A stretch of DNA of 64,000 bases from Lacisediminihabitans sp040549525 (lineage in GTDB: Bacteria > Actinomycetota > Actinomycetes > Actinomycetales > Microbacteriaceae): assembly GCF_040549525.1 (NCBI RefSeq), contig NZ_JBEPTM010000010.1, positions 1 to 64,000 of the forward strand, in the 5' to 3' direction. Under the pieces are notes generated by a model. It searched no databases, was not told where the DNA came from, and saw only the letters and a list, made by a program, of their open reading frames with translations. Position 1 is the stretch's first letter; the number at the start of each line of letters is the position of its first letter. This document shows, piece after piece, positions 33,969 through 42,210 of the stretch. Position numbers and translations under genes: made by a program.

Positions 33969-35252
33969 GTGCCCCTCCTCAAGGACGTCAAGACGGCCGC
34001 GCGGATCGTGCGGAATCTCGTCAGCTCCCGCCGCAGCCGAGTCGAGCTGGCGCGACGGCAACCCAGCCTTCCGAAGCCGAAGCCCCACAGCATCCAGATC
34101 GCGGTGTATTTCGGGGACAGCGCGGTGAACCTCTACCAGATCCGCCAGTGGTACGGCCCGCTGGCGGAGTTGGCGAAGACCATTCCGGTGGCGATCATCT
34201 CCCGGTCGCCGGGAGCGGCGCTCAGCCTGTTCGATGAATCCCCGGTTCCGGTCGTCTGCCTGAGGTCGGTGTCCGAGCTGGAGGCGTTCGTCGCCGAGCA
34301 GGATCTCCGCCTCGTCTTCTATGTGAACCAGAACTCCAGGAACTTCCAGATGTTCCGGTACGGGCGCATGTTGCACGTCTTCATCAACCACGGTGAGAGC
34401 GACAAGATGTACATGACGACCAACCAGTTCAAGGCCTACGACTACAGTTTCGTGGCGGGGGAGGCGGCGCGGGATCGGCTCCGGCACCGGCTGTGGGACT
34501 TCGATCTCGACCACCGCACCCTCATGATCGGGCGCCCCCAGGCTGATCACTTCGCCGGCTCTCTTCCCTACACGCCGGATGATCGCACCGTCGTGTTGTA
34601 CGCCCCGACCTGGGAGGGCGACCGCGATTCGGCCGCGTACGGCTCGGTCGCCTCCCACGGCGAGGCCCTGGTCGGCGCTCTCCTCGCCACCGGAACGCAC
34701 CGCGTGCTCTATCGACCGCATCCTCGCACCGGGGTGATCGATCCCGAGTCCAAGCGGGCGAATGAGGCGATCATCGCCTCGATCGCAGCGGCGAACGGCA
34801 GGGATTCGTCGGCACAGCACGTCTACGACGACGGGCCGGACCTCGGCTGGCAGCTTGCGGTTGCTGATGTCGCGATCACCGACATCTCCGCGATGGTCTA
34901 CGACCGCCTCGCGACCGGTAAGCCGCTCATCGTCACCCGACCGGTTTCGGCGCACGCGGAGATCGACGAATCGGGCTATCTCGGGGCGGCCGAATGGTTG
35001 TCACCGTCGGAGTCCAGCGAGATCGTCTCCATCGTCGATCGCGTGCAACACGACGTGGAAGCACGACACCGCCTGGAATTCTGGGTGGAGCGCCACTTCG
35101 GTGACACCACACCGGGGGAGGCGACACGGCGTTTCCACGCCGCGATCGACCGGATGTTCGCGATCTGGGAGCGCGAAGCCTCCGCTCATGCCGACGATCT
35201 GCGCTCACGTGAGGCCGACCCGTTCCAGACCGACTCCGACGAAGCGGACTGA
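33969..35252 (+). CDS. CDP-glycerol glycerophosphotransferase-like protein 3 (diverged)
   Basis: 427 residues. It keeps the fold but with altered motifs: HVFINHGESDKMYM (instead of WHG), VVLYAPTWEGDRDS, HRVLYRPHPRTGV, then DVAITDISAMVYDRLATGKP (DISAM instead of DYSSV). These changes suggest a different acceptor or nucleotide-activated polyol, or a hexose-phosphate transferase of the capsule type. Monocistronic, rightward, leaderless-type promoter. It may modify or cap the polymer made by the two enzymes on the other strand. Confidence 0.75.
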   Translation: MPLLKDVKTAARIVRNLVSSRRSRVELARRQPSLPKPKPHSIQIAVYFGDSAVNLYQIRQWYGPLAELAKTIPVAIISRSPGAALSLFDESPVPVVCLRSVSELEAFVAEQDLRLVFYVNQNSRNFQMFRYGRMLHVFINHGESDKMYMTTNQFKAYDYSFVAGEAARDRLRHRLWDFDLDHRTLMIGRPQADHFAGSLPYTPDDRTVVLYAPTWEGDRDSAAYGSVASHGEALVGALLATGTHRVLYRPHPRTGVIDPESKRANEAIIASIAAANGRDSSAQHVYDDGPDLGWQLAVADVAITDISAMVYDRLATGKPLIVTRPVSAHAEIDESGYLGAAEWLSPSESSEIVSIVDRVQHDVEARHRLEFWVERHFGDTTPGEATRRFHAAIDRMFAIWEREASAHADDLRSREADPFQTDSDEAD

Positions 35253-35285
35253 TCACCCCCGGGCACCGCCCTTACGGTCACGCCA

Positions 35286-36125
35286 TTAGGGTTTCGATGG
35301 CCGCAGGGCTTTCGGTGGACGCGGCGTCTTCGGCGTCTTGGAGTCCGCCGTGCCGCTTCCGAAGCGGGGAAGGTTGATCCTGGCTCGCCGGGTGAGCACG
35401 ATCGGGCTGCGCACGATCGGCTCCAGGACGACGGGGAACTGCGGCGGCGGAGGCCCGAAGGCATCGCGTGAGCTGGACACCACCTTGCGCCCCAGCATGT
35501 GGTTGCCTGTGCCCCCGATCACGGCACCGATGCCGAAGGGGATGGCGCGACCGACCACGCTCGCACTCTGGGTGGCGACGAAGCGCTTGAGGAACGATTT
35601 CTTGATGCGATCGCCGATCTGTCCCATCGCCGCCTGCGGCAGGCTCTTGGTGACGAGTTCGCCCCAGAACCGTCCGCGCGTCGGGCCGACGCCGGCGGCC
35701 TGTCCGGCGAGTTGCTTGACGAGATCGGAGCCGGCGGTGCCGAGCATCATCGTCATGACGAGGGTGCGCGCACGCTCGGGATCCTCCACCGCGATTCCGT
35801 GCACCTCGGTCACCGACTGGGCGAAGAGGGCGCTGGACTCGAGGAATCCGGCGGTCTCGACGCCGGAGAGGGCCAGTGAGATGCCGACGCCGACGCCGGG
35901 GATCACCGAACTCGCGCCCACGGCGGCTCCTCCGGCGGTGACGGCGGCGAGGTAGCGGGTCTCGAGGATCCTGATGACCTGGGCCGGCGAGGCGTCCGGA
36001 TTTCGACGACGGATGCTGCGGATGTGCAGCAACACCACGGGACGTTGCACCGACAGCAGCCGCTCCACGCCCTTCTCCACCTGCGGGGAGGTCTTTCGCG
36101 GGAGCTTACCGGGCACCACGCTCAC
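35286..36125 (-). CDS. Conserved hypothetical protein with glycine-rich hydrophobic segments
   Basis: 279 residues. Two glycine/alanine-rich hydrophobic stretches: TAGGAAVGASSVIPGVGVGISLALSG written in parts (TAGGAAVGASS, VIPGVGVGISLALSG), and a later SVVGRAIPFGIGAVIGGTGN. The C-terminus is basic and Pro-rich (KTPKTPRPPKALRPSKP). The arrangement resembles EcsC-like or other peripheral membrane proteins, but I do not assign a family. The start overlaps the TagH-like stop as ATGA, so it is the third gene of the exporter operon and may assist export or anchoring. Confidence 0.6.
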   Translation of the reverse strand: MSVVPGKLPRKTSPQVEKGVERLLSVQRPVVLLHIRSIRRRNPDASPAQVIRILETRYLAAVTAGGAAVGASSVIPGVGVGISLALSGVETAGFLESSALFAQSVTEVHGIAVEDPERARTLVMTMMLGTAGSDLVKQLAGQAAGVGPTRGRFWGELVTKSLPQAAMGQIGDRIKKSFLKRFVATQSASVVGRAIPFGIGAVIGGTGNHMLGRKVVSSSRDAFGPPPPQFPVVLEPIVRSPIVLTRRARINLPRFGSGTADSKTPKTPRPPKALRPSKP

Positions 36126-36883
36126 GGCTTCACGCCGTACTCGGCGTTGTACCGGTCGAGCACCTCCGAGATGGGCGCGTCGAGAACGAGCGCCCCCTTG
36201 TCGAGGTAGAGGCCGCGGGTGCAGAAACGTCGGAGATCTTTTTCATTGTGGGACACGAAAAACAATGTACGCCCACCCTCCAAGAGCTCTTCGATTCGGC
36301 GGTAACACTTCTCGCGGAAGGCTTTGTCGCCCACCGCGAGCACCTCGTCCACGAGGATGATCGGTTCCTCGAGACGCGAGATCACGGCGAACGCGATGCG
36401 CACCTTCATGCCGCTGGAGAGGTGTTTGTAGGGGGTGTCGAGAAAGTCGCCGATCTCGGAGAAGGCGATGATCTCGTCGAACCGCTCGTCGATCTCCGAC
36501 CTCTTCATGCCGTGCAGCCCTGCGGTGAGGTAGACATTGTCACGCACGGTGAGGTCGTCGACGAAACCACCGGTGATCTCGATCAGCGGAGCGACTCCGG
36601 CGCCCACCCGCACACTGCCCTCGTCGGCGAACACGACCTCCGCGACCAGTTTGAGCAGCGTCGACTTGCCTTGGCCATTGCGCCCGACGACCCCGATTGC
36701 TTCGCCCGGTGCGACGGTGAACGACACGTTGCGCAGCGGCCAGAACTCGTCGGGTCTGCTGCGGCGTTTCGAACCGGCGAAGAGATCCTTGAAGCTGCGG
36801 CGAGACCGCCGGTTGCGCTTGAACCGGATTCCGGCATCCGTCACCTCGATGACCGGCGTGATTGCCGTCGGCACAGTGGTCAT
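36122..36883 (-). CDS. tagH: Wall polymer ABC exporter ATPase (TagH/Wzt-like)
   Basis: 253 residues. Walker A GRNGQGKST, signature LSSGMKVRIAFAV, Walker B PIILVDEVLAVGD, switch His in LFFVSHNEKD. The gap between Walker A and the signature, and the N-terminal RFKRNRRSRRSFKDLF, fit TagH/Wzt-type ATPases that drive export of teichoic acids or O-polysaccharides. The C-terminal carbohydrate-binding domain of Wzt is absent. Shares TGATG with the upstream permease gene, so the two are coupled. Confidence 0.85.
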   Translation of the reverse strand: MTTVPTAITPVIEVTDAGIRFKRNRRSRRSFKDLFAGSKRRSRPDEFWPLRNVSFTVAPGEAIGVVGRNGQGKSTLLKLVAEVVFADEGSVRVGAGVAPLIEITGGFVDDLTVRDNVYLTAGLHGMKRSEIDERFDEIIAFSEIGDFLDTPYKHLSSGMKVRIAFAVISRLEEPIILVDEVLAVGDKAFREKCYRRIEELLEGGRTLFFVSHNEKDLRRFCTRGLYLDKGALVLDAPISEVLDRYNAEYGVKP

Positions 36884-37698
36884 CAGATCTCCTTCAGCAC
36901 GGTCTTGATGGTGCGCCGGAAGACCAGCAGGCCGATGCCGAGGATCACGAGAGTGAGAACGGCGCTCGTCGCCACATCGAGCCAGTTCAACTCGCGGGGA
37001 AAGAATGCGGCGCGGTAGATCGAGAAGATGCCGGACAGCGGGTTCAGCGCCATGTACGGCTGCAACCAGTGGGGCACGAGTTCGAGTCCGTAGACGATGG
37101 GGGAGGCGTAGAACAGGAATCGCAAGCCCAGTTTGACCGCACGCTCGAAATCACGGAAGAAGACGACGAGGGGCGCGACGATCAACCCCACGCCGAGGGC
37201 GAGCGCCGCTTCGAGGATCACCGCGATCGGCACGAGGGCGACCTCCCAGTGCAGCTTCGCCGGATCGGGAGTGGCGAAGGTGATGAACACGAAAATGGCG
37301 ATGACGGGGATGCTGACGAGAAACTCGATGCCCTTCGAGAGCACGATCCTCGACACCCAGATCGTGCGGGGGATCTTGGTCGATCGAATCAGCTTCGCTT
37401 CCCTGGTGAAGGCGCGTGTCGCGTCGGAGATCACTCCGTTGAACCAGGTCCACGGCAGGAGTGCCGTGAGGAGGAAGATGATGTACGGCTCCTCGCCGAC
37501 CTTGCCGCGATGGAAGATCTGCGTGAAGACCACCCAGTAGATCGCGGCCATGACCAGCGGATCGAGGATCGACCAGAAGTAGCCGAGGAACGACGTGGAG
37601 TAGCGCACCTTGAGGTCGCGCGTGGTCAGCAGCCACAGGGAATGCCTGTAGCGCGCGAACTCCGAACGCTCGGGGCGTGCTTCGAGAACTGCACTCAC
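36883..37698 (-). CDS. tagG: Wall polymer ABC exporter permease (TagG/Wzm-like)
   Basis: 271 residues with six hydrophobic helices. FARYRHSLWLLTTRDLKVRY and FLGYFWSILDPLVMA are the conserved amphipathic N-terminus and first helix of ABC-2 type TagG/Wzm permeases; LLPWTWFNGVISDATRAF and LNPLSGIFSIYRAAFF are also typical. With TagH it moves a lipid-linked polymer across the membrane. First gene of a three-gene leftward operon (permease, ATPase, unknown). Confidence 0.85.
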   Translation of the reverse strand: MSAVLEARPERSEFARYRHSLWLLTTRDLKVRYSTSFLGYFWSILDPLVMAAIYWVVFTQIFHRGKVGEEPYIIFLLTALLPWTWFNGVISDATRAFTREAKLIRSTKIPRTIWVSRIVLSKGIEFLVSIPVIAIFVFITFATPDPAKLHWEVALVPIAVILEAALALGVGLIVAPLVVFFRDFERAVKLGLRFLFYASPIVYGLELVPHWLQPYMALNPLSGIFSIYRAAFFPRELNWLDVATSAVLTLVILGIGLLVFRRTIKTVLKEI

Positions 37699-37717
37699 GC
37701 GTTACGGGTCCTTAGAG

Positions 37718-37751
37718 TCACGCACTCCGCTTGACGTACGCGGAGGCGTGA
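37718..37751 (-). terminator. Hairpin between the nucleotidyltransferase and tagG-like genes
   Basis: TCACGC and CTCCGC pair with GCGGAG and GCGTGA around a 9-nt loop, with one bulged base. It lies between two leftward genes and probably ends the nucleotidyltransferase transcript. Confidence 0.55.
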
Positions 37752-37753
37752 AC

Positions 37754-38446
37754 TCAGACGAAGAGGTTCGCCCGCTCGAGGTCTTCCGCGAAGTCAACCT
37801 CTACGGCGTAGAGGTCGGAGATGTCTACCGGCTCAAATCGTAGCTTGTCCTGCTCGATTGCCAGCTCAATACCGCGTTCGAAGTAGTCCTGGTCGTCGAC
37901 GCGGCCGAGCTGGCGGATGAGCGCAGCCTTGTCGCCACGAGCGACGTAGTTGATCCCCACGGCCTCGCCGAGACCGCCCTTTACGGTCTTCGACAGCTGG
38001 TTGATGTACCCCTCGGCATCCACCGTGTACTTGACCTCTTCGTCAGAGACCTTCTCGGTGTTCACGGAGACGAAGGACTGGTCGGCGTCGACCATCTTCT
38101 TAGCGCGCACGAGAGCCTCGGGGTCGAAGACGACGTCGCCGTTCATCCAGAGAACGCCACCCTGGCCAGAGGCGCGCAGTGCGCGCATCAGGCTCTTGGA
38201 GGTGTTGGTCTGGTCATACTGCTCGTTGTAGACGAAGGACGCGGCGGGGAAGGCCTCGATGATGTGCTCGAGCTTGTAGCCGACGACGATCGTCACCTTG
38301 GCGCTGGTGCCGAAGGCCTGCTTGATGTTGTCGAACTGCTGCTGCATGATAGTGCGGCCGTCACTGAGCTCGGTGAGGGGCTTCGGCAGGGAGCGTCCAA
38401 GACGGCTGCCCATGCCGGCGGCCAGAATTACGATCTGTGTGCTCAC
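37754..38446 (-). CDS. Nucleotidyltransferase (LicC-like CTP:phosphoalcohol cytidylyltransferase type)
   Basis: 230 residues from a GTG preceded by GAGGAGA. N-terminal VILAAGMGSRLGRSLPKPLTEL is the NTP-binding signature (G-S-R and PKPL). The central VLWMNGDVVFDPE carries the metal Asp. The C-terminal YAVEVDFAEDLERAN holds the second metal site (E-x-D). Similar short enzymes activate phosphocholine or other phospho-alcohols with CTP. Next to wall-polymer genes, it could make a CDP-activated decoration. Its GC is visibly lower than the flanking genes, and the 260 bases upstream are AT-richer too, hinting at transfer. Confidence 0.75.
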   Translation of the reverse strand: MSTQIVILAAGMGSRLGRSLPKPLTELSDGRTIMQQQFDNIKQAFGTSAKVTIVVGYKLEHIIEAFPAASFVYNEQYDQTNTSKSLMRALRASGQGGVLWMNGDVVFDPEALVRAKKMVDADQSFVSVNTEKVSDEEVKYTVDAEGYINQLSKTVKGGLGEAVGINYVARGDKAALIRQLGRVDDQDYFERGIELAIEQDKLRFEPVDISDLYAVEVDFAEDLERANLFV

Positions 38447-38695
38447 GATTTGTCTCCTCAGTTGACTGTGGTCTTGACCGGGGCAAGTGTCCGAATCCGA
38501 TCGACCGTCAATCGTCATTAGGTTGCGATTGCGAAGAGATTCACCGTTTATTCATCCCCAGACTGTTGCCTGGACACGTCGTTGTGCAGCTCCACCCTAC
38601 CTTTTAGAGCCAATTTGGCACAGGGGTGGGCGGACGGCGTTTTCAATTCGTGATGAGTTGCCCAGTTCTCGCACAGGCATCCCAGTCAGCGTTGG

Positions 38696-38701
38696 TACGG
38701 T
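38696..38701 (+). promoter_or_regulatory. -10 box of the ABC ATPase with N-terminal extension
   Basis: TACGGT seven bases before the GTG at 38708; leaderless pattern. Confidence 0.4.
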
Positions 38702-38707
38702 TGACTG

Positions 38708-40288
38708 GTGGATCTAGAACCTGAGGAGAAGCCAGCAGGGGAGCCGGCGGCTCCGAATTCCGGCGACGATTCCGGGACTCAAGCGAATCCCGCAAAGCCC
38801 GCGGGGGCTGCGCCCCGGGCACGCCGACCTGCTGCTCCACGGGTGAATTCCGACGCCTCCGCCTCGTCCGCGAAGGCGGCCCAGCGCACCCCCGCATCCC
38901 GCACGCCCAACCCGCGCACGCCCGCGGCACGGCCATCGGCCGCGAAGCCTGCGACGCCCCGGAGTTCCGCGGCTAAGGAGACGTCCTCCTCGGGAGCCAC
39001 CGCTCAAACTCCGCCAACGAAGCCCGCCGCGCCCAAATCGAGTGCTGTGAGGGCGACAACTCCGCGGACGACCCGCCCGAAAGCGCCAGCCCAGGCTGCC
39101 ACCGCACCAGAGACGCCGACCACCGACGATCCCACGGCCCCCCACTCGGCTGTCCCCGCGACTGAAGCACCAGAGCCGGTCGTGCCCGAGAGTCCCGAGC
39201 CCGTTTCCGCCGAAACCACAGCCGCTGGCGCGCAAAGTGTCGAGCCGACGGCGACCCCGGCCGTGTCGGGGATTCCGCGGGCGACGCGACCTCGCTCCTC
39301 CATTCCGCGGTCGACGATCCCGCGCTCGACGACCCCACGTTCGACGATCCCGCGCTCGACCTCGGTGCGCGCTCCCGCTCCCGCTCCCGCTCCCGCTCCC
39401 GTGGAACCCCCGCCTGCTGGTCGCGCGAAGCCGACCACGACCGCCGTCCAACCGTCGCCGGACGAGACGGTCCCCGACGACATCCTCGCCCCGTCCGCTG
39501 CCAGCGCGGGCGCGGCCGTTGCGGTCGGGCAGCCCGTGCTGGTGGTCTCCGACCTGGTGAAGCGGTTCGCCGATACCGTCGCGGTGAATCACGTGAGCCT
39601 CAGGGTGCCCGCGGGCACCATGTTCGGAATCGTCGGTCCGAATGGAGCGGGGAAGACCACGACACTGTCGATGGTGACCGGTCTCCTCCGCCCGGATGAG
39701 GGATCCATCCTCGTGCACGGGGCGGACGTCTGGATGGATCCGGCGGCCGCCAAGCGTGCCATGGGAGTGCTTCCCGACAGACTGCGGCTCTTCGACCGCC
39801 TCACCGGGAGCCAGCTCCTCTACTACGCGGGCACGCTCCGCGGGCTCGACGCACGAACAGTGAAGCAGCGCTCCACCGACCTGGCGGTCGCCTTCGGCCT
39901 GGAGGATGCCCTCGGACGCCTCGTCTCCGACTACTCGGCTGGAATGACCAAGAAGATCGCACTGGCCTGCGCGATGATCCATTCGCCGCGGTTGCTGGTG
40001 CTCGACGAACCCTTCGAGTCCGTCGATCCGGTTTCCGCGGCGAATATCACGACGATCTTGCAGCGCTATGTCGCTGCCGGCGGCACCGTGGTGCTGTCGA
40101 GCCACAGCATGGACCTGATCCAGCGCATCTGCGACCTCGTGGCGATCGTCGTGAGCGGCGAGGTGCTGACCACCGGCACGATGGAGGATGTGCGTGGCGG
40201 CGGTTCGCTCGAGGAGAGATTCCTCGAACTCGCGGGTGGGCGCAAGACTGCGGAGGGCATGGAGTGGTTGCACAGTTTCTCGGACTGA
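38708..40288 (+). CDS. ABC transporter ATPase with a ~275-residue disordered N-terminal extension
   Basis: 526 residues. From about residue 276 it is a standard ABC-2 exporter ATPase: GPNGAGKTTTLSMVTG, LVSDYSAGMTKKIALACA, LLVLDEPFESVDP, VLSSHSMD. The first 275 residues are Pro/Ala/Thr/Ser/Arg-rich low complexity, with tandem RSTIPRSTTPRSTIPRST-like repeats (about 195-220) and an APAPAPAPAP run. Such tails are rare on ATPases and may anchor the pump to other proteins or to DNA or membrane. The permease gene overlaps its end by 25 bases. The GTG is leaderless-type; no internal start with a ribosome-binding site was obvious, but the ABC domain alone would be complete. Confidence 0.8.
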   Translation: MDLEPEEKPAGEPAAPNSGDDSGTQANPAKPAGAAPRARRPAAPRVNSDASASSAKAAQRTPASRTPNPRTPAARPSAAKPATPRSSAAKETSSSGATAQTPPTKPAAPKSSAVRATTPRTTRPKAPAQAATAPETPTTDDPTAPHSAVPATEAPEPVVPESPEPVSAETTAAGAQSVEPTATPAVSGIPRATRPRSSIPRSTIPRSTTPRSTIPRSTSVRAPAPAPAPAPVEPPPAGRAKPTTTAVQPSPDETVPDDILAPSAASAGAAVAVGQPVLVVSDLVKRFADTVAVNHVSLRVPAGTMFGIVGPNGAGKTTTLSMVTGLLRPDEGSILVHGADVWMDPAAAKRAMGVLPDRLRLFDRLTGSQLLYYAGTLRGLDARTVKQRSTDLAVAFGLEDALGRLVSDYSAGMTKKIALACAMIHSPRLLVLDEPFESVDPVSAANITTILQRYVAAGGTVVLSSHSMDLIQRICDLVAIVVSGEVLTTGTMEDVRGGGSLEERFLELAGGRKTAEGMEWLHSFSD

Positions 40289-41841
40289 AGCTGCGGCTGC
40301 TCGCGAATACGTTTCGCCGTAGTCCGCTGCAGGTCTTCGGAATCGTCGTCGGCCTGCTCTATGCGATCGGAGCGACCGGGTTCACGGTTGCCGGCTTCGC
40401 GTCCCTCCGCCGGGTGGAACCGGTGCTGGCGGGCGACATCACCGTGGCCGTCGGGTCCGCGATCGTGCTCGGATTCCTGCTCGTGCCTCTCGCCCTCGGC
40501 GCGGACAACAGCCTCGACCCTCGATCGTTCTCCCTGTTCGGCATACCCGCGAATCGTCTCGCGGCAGTTCTCGCCCTGGCGGGGCTCGTCGGGCTTCCGT
40601 CACTCGCGATCGCCGCAGTCGCCATCGCGCAGGTGGTGACCTGGGCACGGGATCCGCTGTCCGTGATCATCGCTCTCTTCTCTGCGGTGCTGATTTTCGC
40701 CACCTGCCTTCTCGCTGCACGAGTCTCCAGTTCGGTCGCCTCCCTCCTGTTGGCCACCCGCCGCGCTCGAGAGCTGACGACGCTCATCATGCTCGTGGTT
40801 CTCGTGCTTCTCGCCCCGGCGATCGCGCTGCTCGCTTCCGTCGACTGGGATCGTGGCGGGCTGGACGCTCTCAAATCCGTGGCGGATGTTGCGGGCTGGA
40901 CGCCGATCGGGGCGGCCTGGTCTGCGCCAGCCGAAGCCGCATCCGGCAATGCCGGAGGGGCCGTGCTGAAGCTCCTCATCGCCGCTGCGACCGCCGGGCT
41001 GCTCTGGGTGGCCTGGCGCGCCCTGGTGGGATGGCTGCTCGTGGCCCCTCAGCGACGCGAGCGAGCCTCGAACTACGTGGGTCTCGGCTGGTTCGGTCGT
41101 CTGCCGGACTCTCCCGTCGGCGCGATCGCCGCCCGCAGCATCACTTACTGGATCCGCGATGCCCGGTACCACACGACTCTCCTGGCCGTGCCGGTCGCGC
41201 CGCTGCTGTTCGTGGTCGTGCTCGCGGTCGCCGGTGTATCCGTCAGCGTGCTCGCTCTCCTCCCGGTTCCCGTGATGTGCCTGTTCCTGGCCTGGTCAAT
41301 GCACAACGACGTCGCCAGCGACAGTTCGGCCGTGTGGCTTCACCTCGCGTCGAATACCTCGGGATGGGCTGACCGGCTCGGGAGAATGGTGCCGGCCCTG
41401 GTGATCGGCATCCCGCTGATCGCGATCGGGTCTCCGATCGCCGCCGCGATCTCCGGCGACGACGGGGTGCTCCCCTCGCTGATCGGGGTCAGCTCCAGTC
41501 TGCTGCTGGCCGGACTCGGTCTGTCGAGCGTGGTCTCTGCACGCTTTCCCTACCCATCGGTGCGCCCGGGCGACAGCCCCTACGCGCAGCCCCAGGCGAG
41601 CGGCACCGGCGCGGGTCTCATCCAGTCCCTCACCTTCTTCGCGGCGATCGCGCTGTCGGCGCCCGCTCTCTGGTTCGCCGTGCAGGGCCTCCTGCATCCC
41701 GGTGTGACCAGCTGGTCGACGTTCTCACTCCTGGTCGGGCTGGGGATGGGGCTGGTCCTGCTCGCCCTCGGGGTGCTCTGGGGCGGACGCATCTACAGTC
41801 GTCGGTCGCCGGAGCTGCTCGCATTCACGCTGCGACACTGA
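40264..41841 (+). CDS. ABC transporter permease (large, about 12 helices)
   Basis: 525 residues from a GTG inside the end of the ATPase gene. Amphipathic start (LGLKLRLLANTFRRSP), then about 12 hydrophobic segments in two halves with a cytoplasmic middle (APQRRERASNYVGLGWFGRLP). The size and pattern match actinobacterial two-component exporters of unknown substrate. Coupled translation indicates one functional pump with the preceding ATPase. Confidence 0.8.
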   Translation: MVAQFLGLKLRLLANTFRRSPLQVFGIVVGLLYAIGATGFTVAGFASLRRVEPVLAGDITVAVGSAIVLGFLLVPLALGADNSLDPRSFSLFGIPANRLAAVLALAGLVGLPSLAIAAVAIAQVVTWARDPLSVIIALFSAVLIFATCLLAARVSSSVASLLLATRRARELTTLIMLVVLVLLAPAIALLASVDWDRGGLDALKSVADVAGWTPIGAAWSAPAEAASGNAGGAVLKLLIAAATAGLLWVAWRALVGWLLVAPQRRERASNYVGLGWFGRLPDSPVGAIAARSITYWIRDARYHTTLLAVPVAPLLFVVVLAVAGVSVSVLALLPVPVMCLFLAWSMHNDVASDSSAVWLHLASNTSGWADRLGRMVPALVIGIPLIAIGSPIAAAISGDDGVLPSLIGVSSSLLLAGLGLSSVVSARFPYPSVRPGDSPYAQPQASGTGAGLIQSLTFFAAIALSAPALWFAVQGLLHPGVTSWSTFSLLVGLGMGLVLLALGVLWGGRIYSRRSPELLAFTLRH

Positions 41842-41887
41842 CTCCTCACCGCTGGGCTCTTTACCGGTAAGGGCTCTCGCGCACGCG

Positions 41888-41893
41888 TAAAAT
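41888..41893 (+). promoter_or_regulatory. -10 box of the DUF3039 gene
   Basis: TAAAAT seven bases before the ATG at 41900; leaderless pattern. Confidence 0.5.
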
Positions 41894-41899
41894 GGCGTC

Positions 41900-42163
41900 A
41901 TGAGCGGCGATACACAACAGGGCGGCGGCGGTACGGACACGCTTGACCGCGAACTCGAAGAACTCCTGAACCAGGAGCAGATCGAAGAGGGCGACCACGA
42001 GCGCTTCTCCCATTACGTGCAGAAAGAGAAGATCCTCGCGTCGGCCCTGAGCGGCAAGCCCGTGATCGCGCTCTGCGGCAAGGTGTGGACGCCGGGGCGC
42101 GATCCGGAGAAGTTCCCCGTGTGCCCGACCTGCAAAGAGATCTACGACGGACTGAAGAAGTAA
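41900..42163 (+). CDS. DUF3039 family protein
   Basis: 87 residues. Conserved features: a Gly/Thr-rich start, LDRELEELLNQEQIEEGDHERFSHYV in parts (LDRELEELL, EEGDHERFSHYV), then ALCGKVW and RDPEKFPVCPTCKEIYDGL. The CGK, CPTC cysteines and two His suggest a zinc site. It is a near-universal actinobacterial family of unknown function, usually monocistronic next to nicotinate phosphoribosyltransferase, as here. Confidence 0.9.
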   Translation: MSGDTQQGGGGTDTLDRELEELLNQEQIEEGDHERFSHYVQKEKILASALSGKPVIALCGKVWTPGRDPEKFPVCPTCKEIYDGLKK

Positions 42164-42210
42164 CCGGAGACGGTGCGGCCCGGCGCAGTGGGTGACGGGC
42201 GCAGTGGGCC

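Noticed and set aside
39290..39410. Tandem GCTCCC and CGACGATCCC-like repeats as a regulatory element
   Set aside because: They are the coding sequence of the Pro/Thr/Arg-rich tail of the ABC ATPase and stay in frame.
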